Assembly (NCBI GenBank): GCA_020355145.1
Contig: CP070660.1
Location: 674,012-679,017, forward strand
DNA length: 5,006 nt
Direction: 5' to 3'
From: Deltaproteobacteria bacterium
GTDB taxonomy: Bacteria; Desulfobacterota; DSM-4660; Desulfatiglandales; B25-G16
The position numbers and the translations under genes are program-made. Positions within the stretch are counted from its first letter, which is position 1; the number at the start of each line of letters is the position of its first letter. A model generated the notes under the pieces. The model was not told where the DNA came from and did not search any database. It saw nothing but the letters and a program-made list of their open reading frames with translations. This document shows positions 1 through 4,668 of the stretch, in pieces.

Positions 1-104
1 AGGCCACTGAGATTTTAAGGAGAGGGTGTGATAGTTTTATTCAGAAACCCTTCAATATGAAAGAGTTGTCTCAAAGGGTAAGGGAGGTTCTGGATAAGGG
101 ATAG
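1..104 (+). CDS. Response regulator receiver domain, C-terminal end (partial)
   Basis: The frame starting at base 3 is open from the window edge to TAG at 102-104 and encodes 33 residues. They match the last strand and helix of a CheY-like receiver domain: a segment reading GCDSFIQKPFNMKEL, with the conserved Lys-Pro pair (K15-P16 of the visible part) that contacts the phosphorylation site, followed by an amphipathic helix ending in VREVLDKG. The family receives a phosphoryl group from a sensor histidine kinase on an aspartate that lies upstream of this window. The protein stops right after the receiver fold. It is therefore either a stand-alone CheY/Spo0F-type regulator or a hybrid protein whose last domain is a receiver; the window cannot tell which. 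The next gene starts 46 bp downstream on the same strand, so co-transcription is possible. The family call rests on a short but characteristic segment. Confidence 0.75.
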   Translation, partial: ATEILRRGCDSFIQKPFNMKELSQRVREVLDKG

Positions 105-150
105 AATATCAAGACCTTGAGGGTATCCTCAGATATATCAACTGAGCAAA

Positions 151-867
151 ATGGATAACAAAGATACCAAGACAATACTCCACGCCCTCAATACCTTTCC
201 CAAGGCCTTCTTTGTTTGGGGCATTGTTGATCAGAGGCCTCAAAGACCGGTGGAGATGGAGGAAAGGTTAAAGAGGGAATTTCCCTTTCTCAGTCAATTT
301 ACATTCCTGAATAGGAACAATTTTACCCAGTACTGCAAGAGATCACTTAAGGGGATTGTAATCAAGGACTACACTCATTGGGAATATAACTCATTTGAAA
401 AGGAGGTGCCTACATGGCAATTGGTTGACGATTCTTCAATTCAGCCGACGGCGGGATTCTTATTGTCCAAATGTGCCGAAATTGGGCTCAATTGTGACTC
501 CTTTCTGGCCAGCCGAAAAAACAGCAGCGAAAAGCACAATTTTGACCGAATACAAATTCTCCTAGACCTTTACAAGAATGGAACACAAAGACTCTCTGCC
601 CTTGGCCATATGAGCGCTGAGTGGGACAGTACTGGAAAATGTCGCCATGTGGCAAAGCTGGCTGAGGCAGAATTGATTGAGCACACGACCTTTTGCTCTA
701 GAGAAAATCATATCGGATATCAATGGATAGAAGGGAAAAATCCGGATGAGGTTTGTTATGATTATCCTGGGGATAGAAAAGACAAATATAGGATAGCTAT
801 CAACAGGATAGTGAGGATATTATCTACTTCTCATCGTGCAATGAGCCCATGTGAGTTGGCCAGATGA
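151..867 (+). CDS. Putative winged-helix DNA-binding protein, N-terminal part, ended by an in-frame TGA
   Basis: The frame encodes 238 residues from ATG at 151 and has no strong Shine-Dalgarno. I do not recognise the family. Residues 1-125 form a mixed region (FFVWGIVDQRP, then a basic KREFPFLSQF stretch) with no motif I can name. Residues about 131-195 (FDRIQILLDLYKNGT through GYQWIEG) have the helix-helix-helix-hairpin pattern of a winged helix. A second such fold begins at about residue 213 (YRIAINRIVRILS, MSPCELAR). It is cut at TGA 865-867, exactly where the recognition helix should follow. The same frame stays open after the TGA to 1146 and completes the second fold, so this looks like one gene of about 331 codons with a premature stop. 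The cause could be a CGA-to-TGA change (Arg lost), a sequencing error, or readthrough. Its function is unknown; a transcriptional regulator is inferred from the folds only. Confidence 0.55.
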   Translation: MDNKDTKTILHALNTFPKAFFVWGIVDQRPQRPVEMEERLKREFPFLSQFTFLNRNNFTQYCKRSLKGIVIKDYTHWEYNSFEKEVPTWQLVDDSSIQPTAGFLLSKCAEIGLNCDSFLASRKNSSEKHNFDRIQILLDLYKNGTQRLSALGHMSAEWDSTGKCRHVAKLAEAELIEHTTFCSRENHIGYQWIEGKNPDEVCYDYPGDRKDKYRIAINRIVRILSTSHRAMSPCELAR

Positions 868-1146
868 GCCGGATATGCCAGCGAAAGCTATACCAAGAAA
901 GCGGTTGGAGAATTGCACAGACAAGGCTTTGCTATGAAGCTCAGCAAAGGAAAGCATTCGGTTTGCACGCTTACCGATAGGGGCAAAGGAGTTGTTGAGC
1001 AGATAATCAAGCCCTTGGTCTTGGCCCTAAATGGAGATGAAACACAGGTGCATAGCTTCCGAGAAACTGATCCCACGGTGGCGCATCTGGTTACAGCTAT
1101 GGAAATCTATTCAAGGAACTTAGAGACTTCCTGTCGAGATCCTTAA
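868..1146 (+). pseudogene. C-terminal remainder of the interrupted winged-helix gene
   Basis: Directly after the TGA at 865-867 the same frame continues without a stop to TAA at 1144-1146. The residues AGYASESYTKKAVGELHRQG, followed by FAMKLSKGKHSVCTLTDRGKGVVEQI, read as the recognition helix, the wing (SKGKHSVCTLT) and the last helix of a MarR/ArsR-like winged helix. Its first helices lie just before the TGA. The two pieces only make a complete fold when joined. An internal ATG at 913 could start a 77-residue product, but it would lack the recognition helix and has no clear ribosome binding site. About 35 residues after the wing (FRETDPTVAHLVTAMEIYSRN) look helical and might mediate dimerisation, which is inference. 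I treat this part as the untranslated or readthrough half of a broken gene. Confidence 0.5.
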
Positions 1147-1150
1147 AGAG

Positions 1151-1171
1151 AGAATAGTCTTTGGCTATTCT
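1151..1171 (+). terminator. Stem-loop after the interrupted gene
   Basis: AGAATAG (1151-1157) and CTATTCT (1165-1171) pair perfectly over 7 bp around a 7-nt loop, four bases after the stop codon of the winged-helix gene. There is no U-tract and the stem is AT-rich, so it would be a weak terminator at best. It lies just before the start of the large structured RNA region. Confidence 0.3.
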
Positions 1172-1195
1172 TGTGATTAAAGTGAAATAACGTTA

Positions 1196-2015
1196 GTATG
1201 CCCTATGTCTTGTGGCTGCGGAAATAGAGTGAGGCTTTCACATACTGCGGAGCAGCCAGCAAGGCTGCTGATCTTATGGGGTTAAAGTCCCCTGCCGTCA
1301 ATTTCCCAGTTCGGACGGCTAGCATATCCGGTGCACCTTTCTGGCAACAGGGGGGGTGTTGTGCCCGGAGGTAGAAGTCACTGCCGCTTTGTTTTATACA
1401 TTGTGGGGCCGACCAGGGTGGCGAGCAAACCTGGGGGCCTGAACATTAAGCAATGGCTGCCCTTCGACTGTGCTCAGGGCGGTGAGCTTGTCGAACCGCA
1501 GCCTCGAAATGAAAGCCACACAGAACTCGCCACTGTGTGGATGTTATTGGTAGCCGACCCGCTGCACTATCAGGGAAGGCCGATGTCCTAGGGGAAGAAA
1601 TGGGAATGTGCACCATAGGAGCCACCGGGCTAAGGGTCCAGGCACCCAGGGGAGGATCAGCAGAGATAACGCTGGGAAAGGCCATATTCCAGTCCCGCCC
1701 TGCGGGACAAAGACCCACCGACCGAGGCTAAGGCTGAAGGCAAAAGAAGGATTTTGCTCTGGCGCATGAGTCCGTATGAGCAATGATTAGGGAGTAATGT
1801 CCTTCTAAGTGATGGTAAACATCACTCTCGGAGAGGTATAACACCTTGATGAGGCAAAGGAACTCTCGGTCTTGATGGGCATCTTAGAGATCAACTTGGG
1901 AAGCCAAGCAGGAAGGGTGTCGAGCTAAGGGGTTATATTAGGGGTGTATGTGAGTTAGCGCTTAAGCTTCAATATAACCGGGAAGACTCTTTAGGGAAAG
2001 TCAGGGCCGCCAATC
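1196..2015 (+). ncRNA. Large structured RNA, probably domain I-IV remnant of a group II intron
   Basis: No credible gene lies here, but strong helices follow each other: 1252-1257/1263-1268 (6 bp), 1278-1281/1289-1292, 1294-1299/1314-1319 (6 bp) and 1327-1336/1361-1369 (9 bp with one bulged T). Inside the last is 1336-1343/1348-1355, capped by a GCAA (GNRA) tetraloop. Then come 1516-1523/1533-1540 (8 bp), 1692-1698/1702-1708 (7 bp), 1809-1814/1820-1825 (6 bp) and 1931-1939/1971-1979 (9 bp). A GNRA-capped helix among multiway junctions, a possible GTATG 5' end at 1196 (group II consensus GTGYG) and the size all suit domains I-IV of a bacterial group II intron. I find no domain V hairpin and no reverse transcriptase or maturase between 1196 and 2226, so it would be a non-splicing remnant. 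Another large ornate RNA class is the alternative. The helices are seen directly; the class is inferred and both ends are approximate. Confidence 0.45.
1455..1503. repeat. REP-like palindromic repeat inside a stem of the structured RNA
   Basis: A nested palindrome: TTCGAC (1463-1468) pairs with GTCGAA (1490-1495), and GCTCA (1472-1476) pairs with TGAGC (1483-1487). It is enclosed by GGCTGC (1455-1460) and GCAGCC (1498-1503). The inner part has the form of the dispersed repeats of the TTCGAC..GCTCA..TGAGC..GTCGAA type that I recall from intergenic DNA of many uncultured bacteria. A related shorter palindrome is present at 4489-4509. The outer 6-bp stem looks like the original RNA helix into whose loop the repeat was inserted, which is inference. 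Confidence 0.6.
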
Positions 2016-2028
2016 CCGACTATAATTG

Positions 2029-2094
2029 TGGAAGATTGAAAGCCCAAAATTTTTCAGTATAGCAAATCAAATCTATACTTTTTCCGCCTGAAAA
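2029..2094. repeat. 66-bp direct repeat, copy 1 (upstream of the methyltransferase)
   Basis: This segment aligns without gaps to 3117-3182 at 54 of 66 positions by my count, with an identical 15-base core CAAATCAAATCTATA. Copy 1 also contains a perfect 7-bp inverted repeat, AGTATAG (2056-2062) and CTATACT (2073-2079), and a second possible pairing between TTTTTCAG (2049-2056) and CTGAAAAA (2088-2095). The inverted repeat is not kept in copy 2, so the shared feature is the sequence rather than the hairpin. It starts just after the structured RNA region and lies about 190 bp before the methyltransferase start. Confidence 0.75.
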
Positions 2095-2161
2095 ACATCA
2101 TAGCCCCAAGGTAGACCTTCCCGCAGTCTCACCGCTCTCATCTCCTTGGATTTATCGGAAT

Positions 2162-2189
2162 TTGACCTAATCCCCCAAAATCTGATAAT
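2162..2189 (+). promoter_or_regulatory. Candidate sigma-70 promoter for the methyltransferase
   Basis: TTGACC (2162-2167) and GATAAT (2184-2189) each match the -35 and -10 consensus at five of six positions, with a 16-bp spacer. Transcription would start near 2196 and leave a leader of about 85 nt before ATG 2281. The surrounding DNA is AT-rich, so a chance match is possible. Confidence 0.45.
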
Positions 2190-2280
2190 GCTATGAATAA
2201 ATTATCGATTCCTTTATAAAATTAAATTGTTAGAGACTATCAGAATCAAGAAATCTTTAATTGCCGAAAAGAGAAAGATT

Positions 2281-2901
2281 ATGAAAGAGAAATCAAAGGG
2301 CATCTCATTAAATTATCTCTCAGATTACTATGACACCATTACTCCTGCGGAAGGGAGCAGATTCAGAAGAAAACAGATCAGCTTGATAAATCTCCGTGAG
2401 GGCGAAAAGGTGTTGGATGTTGGATGCGGCACAGGGGCACTGTCAATCCTGGCAAAACTGTCAGTTGGGGATACTGGGGAAGTGGAAGGAGTAGACATAG
2501 CCCCCAAAATGATCGCCAAGGCGCAGAAAAAGGCCAGAGGATCTGATCTAAGAATCAGTTTTAGGGCCGCATCTATTGACGAATTACCTTACCCCGATGG
2601 ATATTTCGATGTTGTAGTCAGCAGTATGATGTTTCATCATTTACCAGTAGACATAAAAAAGAAAGGTTTGAAGGAGATATACCGAGTCCTGAAAAAAGAG
2701 GGAAGGTTCTTTTTAAGTGATTTCTGTTCTCCGCACTATCTTACTATACCCCTAATGTATTTGATGTTTATATGGATTTCATCAACGAGATATCAACTAT
2801 TTGGAAAACTGCCTACCTTGATAAAAAAAAGTGGCTTCAGAACCGTAAGGTTGGCAAAGAAAGGATTTTTTCTTGAATATTACCTGATAACTAAAGATTA
2901 A
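2281..2901 (+). CDS. Class I SAM-dependent methyltransferase (UbiE-like / Methyltransf_11 type)
   Basis: A 206-residue soluble enzyme that would transfer a methyl group from S-adenosylmethionine; the substrate is unknown. Motif I is VLDVGCGTG at residues 44-52 (the glycine-rich SAM loop). The acidic ribose-binding residue is in GVDIAPKMI (Asp72). The post-motif region DELPYPDGYFDVVVSSMMFHHL spans about 100-121, and the motif III area is VLKKEGRFFLSDF at 137-148. An N-terminal NYLSDYYD segment resembles the entry helix of UbiE/MenG-like enzymes. A hydrophobic stretch (residues 154-166) could help bind a lipid or membrane, which is inference. An in-frame TTG at 2227 would add 18 residues, but it has no ribosome binding site. 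ATG 2281 follows a purine-rich AAGAGAAAG and leads directly into conserved sequence, so I chose it. The gene stands alone between two copies of a 66-bp repeat, so no operon partner hints at the substrate. Confidence 0.85.
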   Translation: MKEKSKGISLNYLSDYYDTITPAEGSRFRRKQISLINLREGEKVLDVGCGTGALSILAKLSVGDTGEVEGVDIAPKMIAKAQKKARGSDLRISFRAASIDELPYPDGYFDVVVSSMMFHHLPVDIKKKGLKEIYRVLKKEGRFFLSDFCSPHYLTIPLMYLMFIWISSTRYQLFGKLPTLIKKSGFRTVRLAKKGFFLEYYLITKD

Positions 2902-3116
2902 AAAATAGCGACTAAAAATTGCTTAAGAGCTCACCGGTGATATTTTATATTAGAGAAGCTGCCTATTCTCCTCAATCCGTCCACTTGTTCCGTTTCCCAT
3001 TCCCGCTCATCAAATCTGACTTGCGAATTCTTATCCGCTGAGACTTTTCCTCTCCTAGCCTACTATATCTTGTGGGACGGAGCACAGGCTTTGGGTTGCA
3101 TGATACTGCTTCTATG
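2902..3116. other. Non-coding stretch after the methyltransferase
   Basis: I see no gene with a start codon here. A short 10-bp palindrome TCACCGGTGA (2934-2943) followed by AT-rich sequence could weakly aid termination. On the minus strand, one frame stays open for about 45 codons across roughly 2942-3070 (including a FDEREWETEQVDGLRRIGSF segment), but it has no start codon and no recognisable family. It might be a decayed gene fragment or chance. Confidence 0.3.
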
Positions 3117-3182
3117 TGGAGAATTGAAAAACCAAAACTTTTTACTATACCAAATCAAATCTATATTTTTTATGTCTGAAAA
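3117..3182. repeat. 66-bp direct repeat, copy 2 (downstream of the methyltransferase)
   Basis: Second copy of the 2029-2094 repeat in the same orientation, about 82% identical by my count. The core CAAATCAAATCTATA is identical, and the flanking A- and T-runs and CTGAAAA end are also shared. The inverted-repeat arms of copy 1 are degraded here. It is followed within about 10 bases by a terminator-like stem. The two copies are 1088 bp apart and enclose the methyltransferase gene and its promoter. Confidence 0.75.
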
Positions 3183-3192
3183 TATGGTGGCA

Positions 3193-3230
3193 GGGGTGAG
3201 ATATTCTGTGTCCTCGCCCCATTTTCTTTA
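3193..3230 (+). terminator. Rho-independent terminator-like stem-loop
   Basis: GGGGTGAG (3193-3200) pairs with CTCGCCCC (3213-3220) over 8 bp with one G-U pair, around a 12-nt loop, and is followed by the T-rich tail ATTTTCTTTA. It lies about 290 bp after the methyltransferase stop and before the cold-shock promoter. It may end a long 3' untranslated region or shield the csp unit from upstream transcription. Confidence 0.55.
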
Positions 3231-3305
3231 CTAACCGTGAAAATTATCAATCCATCTCACAGCCCCTCTCCTACCCTGAAAAAGGGACTTTTTATCAATA
3301 ATAAC

Positions 3306-3333
3306 TTGATTTTCGCCAAAAACAGGCTATAAT
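3306..3333 (+). promoter_or_regulatory. Sigma-70 promoter of the cold-shock gene
   Basis: TTGATT (3306-3311) and a perfect TATAAT (3328-3333) are separated by 16 bp. Transcription should begin near 3340, giving a leader of about 120 nt before the csp start codon. Long leaders are usual for cold-inducible csp mRNAs in bacteria. This is the best promoter match in the window. Confidence 0.7.
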
Positions 3334-3339
3334 ACCTGT

Positions 3340-3459
3340 GATCAGTAAAGGTAGGTCTTTATTGGTGTTCGGGTTTCGTTTCAGGGAAAGATCCATTTGT
3401 CAAAAGTGGCAACCTGAAGTTTGGAACCATGAGAATTTATTTGAAAGGACGGTGTCACT
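3340..3459 (+). promoter_or_regulatory. Long folded 5' leader of the csp mRNA with ribosome binding site
   Basis: TTCAGG (3380-3385) pairs with CCTGAA (3413-3418) and encloses a second stem, CCATTT (3393-3398) with AAGTGG (3404-3409). The Shine-Dalgarno AAAGGA (3444-3449) lies 10 nt before ATG 3460. In well-studied csp genes the long leader controls translation and mRNA stability by temperature. That this leader does the same is inference from its position, length and pairing. Confidence 0.45.
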
Positions 3460-3660
3460 ATGGCTAATGGAACCGTGAAGTGGTTTAATGAGCGCAAAGG
3501 CTATGGCTTCATTGAGCAAGAAGATGGTCCCGATGTATTCGTTCATCATTCAGGAATCAATGGGACCGGCTTCAAGTCTCTTAATGAAGGCGACCAAGTT
3601 ACATTTGACATAGAGCAAAGGGAAAAAGGCCCTACTGCAGTAAATGTCACTGTAGTTTAG
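3460..3660 (+). CDS. Cold-shock domain protein (CspA family)
   Basis: A 66-residue single-domain cold-shock protein of the usual CspA length. It begins MANGTVKWFNERKGYGFIEQ and carries both nucleic-acid-binding motifs of the five-stranded OB fold: RNP1 KGYGFI (residues 13-18) and RNP2 VFVHHS (26-31). The aromatic residues W8, F9, Y15, F17, F27, H29 and H30, which stack on single-stranded RNA or DNA, are all present. The family works in the cytoplasm as an RNA chaperone that melts mRNA structure, often at low temperature, and some members act as transcription antiterminators. The gene has its own promoter, a long leader and a terminator-like stem, so it is probably monocistronic. An RRM-type RNA-binding gene follows 113 bp downstream on the same strand, and the pair may act together on RNA. 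Start and family are clear; a specific csp letter cannot be assigned. Confidence 0.96.
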   Translation: MANGTVKWFNERKGYGFIEQEDGPDVFVHHSGINGTGFKSLNEGDQVTFDIEQREKGPTAVNVTVV

Positions 3661-3678
3661 CTCATTGTTCCGAGGAAA

Positions 3679-3713
3679 AAGGGCATTCCATGGATTTATG
3701 ATGGAGTGCCCTT
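3679..3713 (+). terminator. Terminator-like stem-loop after csp
   Basis: AAGGGCATTCCAT (3679-3691) pairs with ATGGAGTGCCCTT (3701-3713) over 13 bp with one U-G pair and a 9-nt loop, starting 18 bp after the csp stop. The tail has only a short T-run (GTTT at 3717-3720). It is therefore a strong hairpin with a weak U-tract that may stop transcription or protect the csp mRNA 3' end, leaving some readthrough into the RRM gene. Confidence 0.6.
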
Positions 3714-3773
3714 AGCGTTTCAAATCAATAAATTTAACCTACAAAATTTTCTGTAATTAGTTAGGAGGTCAGA

Positions 3774-4067
3774 ATGAATATCTATGTAGGTAATTTGTCC
3801 TACGAGGTCACCGAAGAGGACCTGCAAGAGGCTTTTGAACCCTTCGGGCAGGTGGAATCCGTCAAAATTATTAAAGACAGGTTCAGTGGTGAATCAAAAG
3901 GATTCGGTTTTGTGGACATGCCTGCTAAAGCTGAAGCCCAATCCGCAATCGAAGACCTGAACGGCAAGGAGTTGAAGGGACGAACGCTTAATGTTAGTGA
4001 GGCTCGTCCTCGCTCCGAAACCCGTCGGGGCGGCGGAAGAGGAGCTGGATGGCGACGCCCCTATTAA
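3774..4067 (+). CDS. RRM-domain RNA-binding protein with Gly/Arg-rich tail
   Basis: A 97-residue protein with one RNA recognition motif. RNP2 is IYVGNL at residues 3-8 and RNP1 is KGFGFVDM at 42-49. The aromatic residues Y4, F44 and F46, which stack on RNA bases, are all present. The beta-alpha-beta-beta-alpha-beta fold runs to about residue 77 (LKGRTLNVSEARPR). The last 15 or so residues are basic and glycine-rich (RRGGGRGAGWRRPY), a short version of the tail seen in cyanobacterial Rbp and other bacterial RRM proteins. The family binds single-stranded RNA in the cytoplasm, and several members are cold-induced. A strong Shine-Dalgarno AGGAGGT (3763-3769) sits 4 nt before the ATG, so the start is secure. 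It follows the csp gene on the same strand after a terminator-like stem, so it could be expressed separately or by readthrough. The RNA targets are unknown. Confidence 0.95.
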   Translation: MNIYVGNLSYEVTEEDLQEAFEPFGQVESVKIIKDRFSGESKGFGFVDMPAKAEAQSAIEDLNGKELKGRTLNVSEARPRSETRRGGGRGAGWRRPY

Positions 4068-4220
4068 GCGGCGCCCCAAGATAGCCTTAAATCCATCCAC
4101 TGGCCCAATTAAGGACCTTCCATTTTAGGGATGTGTGGAAAATTAGGACATCCACCAAAGCTCTTTAGGGACGGGTAATTGGACAACGAGAACCATGGAG
4201 AGGCAGAATCAAAAACATGA
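4068..4220. other. Non-coding spacer after the RRM gene
   Basis: I see no gene here. Small pairings are visible: CCAATTA (4105-4111) with TAATTGG (4176-4182), and inside it GGATGT (4129-4134) with ACATCC (4148-4153). There are also two similar pieces, TTTTAGGGATG and CTTTAGGGACG. Together they could fold as a branched 3' end of the RRM mRNA. No U-tract follows, so I do not call a terminator. Confidence 0.35.
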
Positions 4221-4338
4221 TGTCAGGTCTTGACGGACTGTTCCCCGAAACCTAATTCCTATGAGAAGTATATTCTAAACTGGTGATTGATCATAAAGAA
4301 AACGGGTGATGGCACCTTTTCTTCAATACCGAGGCTCT

Positions 4339-4357
4339 CCCGCCTATCATAGGCGGG
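4339..4357. repeat. Perfect 8-bp inverted repeat in the left arm of the large palindrome
   Basis: CCCGCCTA (4339-4346) and TAGGCGGG (4350-4357) pair perfectly around TCA. It has no partner in the right arm of the 4221-4608 palindrome, so it forms its own side hairpin. It may be a separate small repeat that entered the element later. It is not followed by a T-run. Confidence 0.6.
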
Positions 4358-4488
4358 ATCATTTCAAGCAGTTACGGACGGGTGATCCCTCCCCCCTCCC
4401 TGTTCTCCCGCTCTGACGAGCGGAAGCCAGGGGGTCCCCCATTCCGTAACACCATGAAATGACGAAGGCCTCCGACTCGGCCGAGGAC

Positions 4489-4509
4489 TTCGAGTGAGCC
4501 TCAGTCGAA
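4489..4509. repeat. Short REP-like palindrome in the right arm of the large palindrome
   Basis: TTCGAGTGA (4489-4497) pairs with TCAGTCGAA (4501-4509), with one G-G mismatch. On the minus strand it reads TTCGACTGAGGCTCA, close to the TTCGACTGTGCTCA start of the palindrome at 1463-1495, so the two may belong to one dispersed family. It sits in a right-arm segment (4463-4530) that has no match in the left arm. Nearby CTCGGCCGAG (4476-4485) is a further 10-bp palindrome. Confidence 0.45.
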
Positions 4510-4668
4510 CTCCTCGTCGCGGGCCACCAGGGATTTCAGAAAAGGCATCATCACCCATAAATGATAGACTCTATGAAGATTTGGGCAACAGTCCGTCAAG
4601 ACCTGACACCTTGTTAAAGGTACATGGCAAAGAATTAATCAAAGGGAGATAAAGCAATAATCAAATTA

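Larger units (their letters stand above)
4221..4608. mobile_element. Giant nested palindrome, MITE-like non-autonomous element
   Basis: The 388-bp block is one large imperfect palindrome. The perfect 22-bp ends are 4221-4242 (beginning TGTCAGGTCTTGACGG) and its reverse complement 4587-4608; they extend to 25 of 26 bp. Moving inward, 4304-4322 pairs with 4538-4556 (16 of 19), 4359-4378 with 4443-4462 (17 of 20), and CCGCTC (4408-4413) with GAGCGG (4418-4423) around a TGAC loop at the centre. No protein of any likely family is encoded. Perfect terminal repeats around a non-coding, self-complementary body are typical of MITE-type elements moved by a transposase elsewhere. The end motif TGTCAGGTCT reminds me of sequences beside Y1/REP-associated transposases, but this is memory and not verified. 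I see no certain target-site duplication. It lies between convergent genes and could also end transcription from both sides. Confidence 0.6.

Noticed and set aside
118..131. Small TGAGG/CCTCA hairpin between the response regulator and the winged-helix gene
   Set aside because: It has only 5 bp and no T-run; too weak to call a terminator.
888..1076. Minus-strand 62-codon frame
   Set aside because: It is antisense to the clear winged-helix coding frame and has no recognisable features.
1331..1783. Several open frames of 64-90 codons on both strands inside the structured RNA tract
   Set aside because: They overlap each other on both strands, show low-complexity or unnatural composition, have no ribosome binding sites and no family pattern. 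RNA helices explain the region better.
1745..1800. Possible hammerhead ribozyme or group II domain V (ATGAGTCCGTATGAGC)
   Set aside because: The hammerhead CUGAUGA and GAAA core elements are not both present, and the complementary half needed for a domain V hairpin is missing downstream.
2942..3070. Minus-strand open stretch of about 45 codons without a start codon
   Set aside because: It has no start, no ribosome binding site and no recognisable family, and the length is within chance. It is noted only as a possible gene relic.
3894..4100. Minus-strand 68-codon frame
   Set aside because: It is a shadow of the RRM gene, which has a strong Shine-Dalgarno and clear RNP motifs.
4364..4558. Minus-strand 64-codon frame rich in Arg, Pro and Ser
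   Set aside because: It lies wholly inside the giant palindrome, its composition follows from the GC-rich repeats, and it has no family pattern.
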